A stretch of 6,279 nucleotides of DNA from Pediococcus sp. (GTDB lineage: Bacteria; Bacillota; Bacilli; Lactobacillales; Lactobacillaceae), in assembly GCA_022712335.1 (NCBI GenBank), contig JALAGR010000070.1, positions 1 to 6,279 on the forward strand. Direction: 5' to 3'. The notes below the pieces were generated by a model. It was not told the origin of the DNA and made no database searches. It saw nothing but the letters and a program-made list of their open reading frames with translations. The position numbers were made by a program, and so were the translations under genes. The first letter of the stretch is position 1. Every line of letters starts with the position of its first letter. Below are positions 5,796-6,279 of this stretch, piece after piece.

Positions 5796-5806
5796 CTTGC
5801 TTGACA
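5790..5806. promoter_or_regulatory. Putative operator: GlnR/TnrA-type box covering both divergent -35 elements
   Basis: TGTCAACTTGCTTGACA is an inverted repeat with 6-bp perfect arms and a 5-bp centre. It fits TGTNA-N7-TNACA, the published site of the MerR-superfamily regulators GlnR and TnrA, at every fixed position. Each arm is also the -35 box of one of the two divergent promoters, so a bound dimer would block both. The caveat is that two back-to-back TTGACA boxes create such a repeat automatically when spaced this way. Confidence 0.55.
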
Positions 5807-5828
5807 CCGTTGTTAGCAAAAGTATAAT
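5801..5828 (+). promoter_or_regulatory. Predicted sigma-A promoter of the MerR-type regulator
   Basis: Consensus TTGACA (5801-5806) and consensus TATAAT (5823-5828) are separated by 16 nt. The predicted start is at about 5834-5836, giving a leader of about 18 nt. The spacer is not the 19-20 nt typical of MerR-activated promoters, so repression is more likely than DNA-twisting activation. Confidence 0.8.
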
Positions 5829-5837
5829 CAGAAATGA

Positions 5838-5845
5838 AGAGAGGG
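5838..5845 (+). promoter_or_regulatory. Ribosome binding site that decides the GTG start of the regulator
   Basis: AGAGAGGG lies 7 nt before GTG 5853. The nearby ATGs at 5834 and 5846 share a frame that hits a TAG within ten codons, and the TTG at 5851 is followed at once by TGA, so GTG is the only usable start. Confidence 0.8.
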
Positions 5846-5852
5846 ATGCATT

Positions 5853-6279
5853 GTGAAAAATAGTACGGTCAAGCAACTTCTAGAAAGTGATGATTTATTA
5901 GTCGGCATTAGTGAATTGAGTAAAGTAACGGGTGTTTCACCTCGACAGATTCGCTATTGGGAGCAAAAAGGATATATAGAATCAACAGGTGAAAAGAGCG
6001 GAAATCGAAAATTTAAGTTACCAATGGTTGTCAAGGTAGAGATTATTAAGCATTTTTTAGATGAAGGTTACACATTGACCGCATCAGTGGAAAGAGCCCA
6101 CCAGCGACAAAAGAATATCCATCAAGCAAAATTATTGGTACGTGAGGTATTTAAGGGAATTCAGCAAATAGATGATCGTTATACAGTAATACACTTAGAT
6201 GATTTTATGAATAAGCAAGGCTTTTATTTAATTCGCGATACTGAAACAAATAAAACGACATATCAAATTATTGAAGAAG
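5853..6279 (+). CDS. MerR-superfamily transcriptional regulator with GlnR/TnrA-like DNA-binding domain (3' truncated by the window)
   Basis: This ORF starts at GTG and stays open to the window edge (142 codons seen). After a 16-residue N-terminal extension comes a winged helix-turn-helix: VGISELSKVTGVSPRQIRYWEQKGYI at about 17-42, then a wing with GEKSGNRKFKLP (46-57) and the helical VVKVEIIKHFLDEGYTL (59-75). The residues SPRQIRYWE (29-37) closely resemble SxRQIRYYE of B. subtilis GlnR and TnrA, and the NRKF wing also agrees. A charged helix (about 78-103) could serve in dimerisation. The region from about 105 onward (DDRYTVIHLDDFMNKQGFYL) is not one I recognise. The gene is divergent from the efflux operon with an operator-like repeat between them, so it probably regulates that operon and itself. 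The effector is unknown. A true nitrogen regulator is unlikely, since no glutamine synthetase gene is visible nearby, though the downstream gene is outside the window. Confidence 0.88.
   Translation, partial: MKNSTVKQLLESDDLLVGISELSKVTGVSPRQIRYWEQKGYIESTGEKSGNRKFKLPMVVKVEIIKHFLDEGYTLTASVERAHQRQKNIHQAKLLVREVFKGIQQIDDRYTVIHLDDFMNKQGFYLIRDTETNKTTYQIIEE

Noticed and set aside
5853..6279. Annotation of the regulator as glnR or tnrA itself
   Set aside because: Only the DNA-binding region resembles them; the C-terminal part and the divergent efflux operon do not fit nitrogen control, so no gene symbol is given.

Overview
The window looks like AT-rich chromosomal DNA of a low-GC Gram-positive, most likely a lactic acid bacterium of the Enterococcus group. 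The reasons are the gene order DUF951 tail - ychF - DUF1129 membrane protein, the purine-rich ribosome binding sites, sigma-A type promoters, and a DHA2 efflux pump paired with a DUF4811 protein, a pairing I associate with Lactobacillales. The genus is an inference.

Layout, left to right. (1) 1-1900, plus strand: a housekeeping operon made of the last 17 codons of a probable DUF951 protein, the complete ribosome-associated ATPase YchF, and a four-helix DUF1129 membrane protein. A rho-independent terminator (1924-1975) closes it. (2) 1985-3485, plus strand: an IS91-like HUH/Y2 transposase with all the catalytic residues I can recognise, followed by an overlapping 65-residue zinc-ribbon ORF. 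The element lies exactly between two convergent host units, and its ends cannot be fixed from one copy. (3) 3508-3533: a perfect 12-bp hairpin with T-runs in both directions, serving as a bidirectional terminator. (4) 3539-5709, minus strand: a two-gene operon coding for a 14-helix DHA2-family drug efflux transporter and a DUF4811 membrane-anchored protein, with a 4-bp ATGA overlap. (5) 5710-5852: a divergent promoter region. (6) 5853-6279, plus strand: the start of a MerR-superfamily regulator that runs off the window and starts with GTG.

The most informative part is the divergent control region. The two -35 boxes (both TTGACA, on opposite strands) form the arms of a 17-bp inverted repeat at 5790-5806 that fits the published GlnR/TnrA box TGTNA-N7-TNACA exactly. 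The adjacent regulator carries the residues SPRQIRYWE in its recognition region, close to the SxRQIRYYE of GlnR and TnrA. A simple reading is that this regulator has a GlnR/TnrA-type DNA-binding domain but controls a drug efflux operon and itself, blocking both promoters by covering both -35 boxes. No clearly new system is visible. The zinc-ribbon ORF overlapping the transposase and this operator are the points most worth following up.
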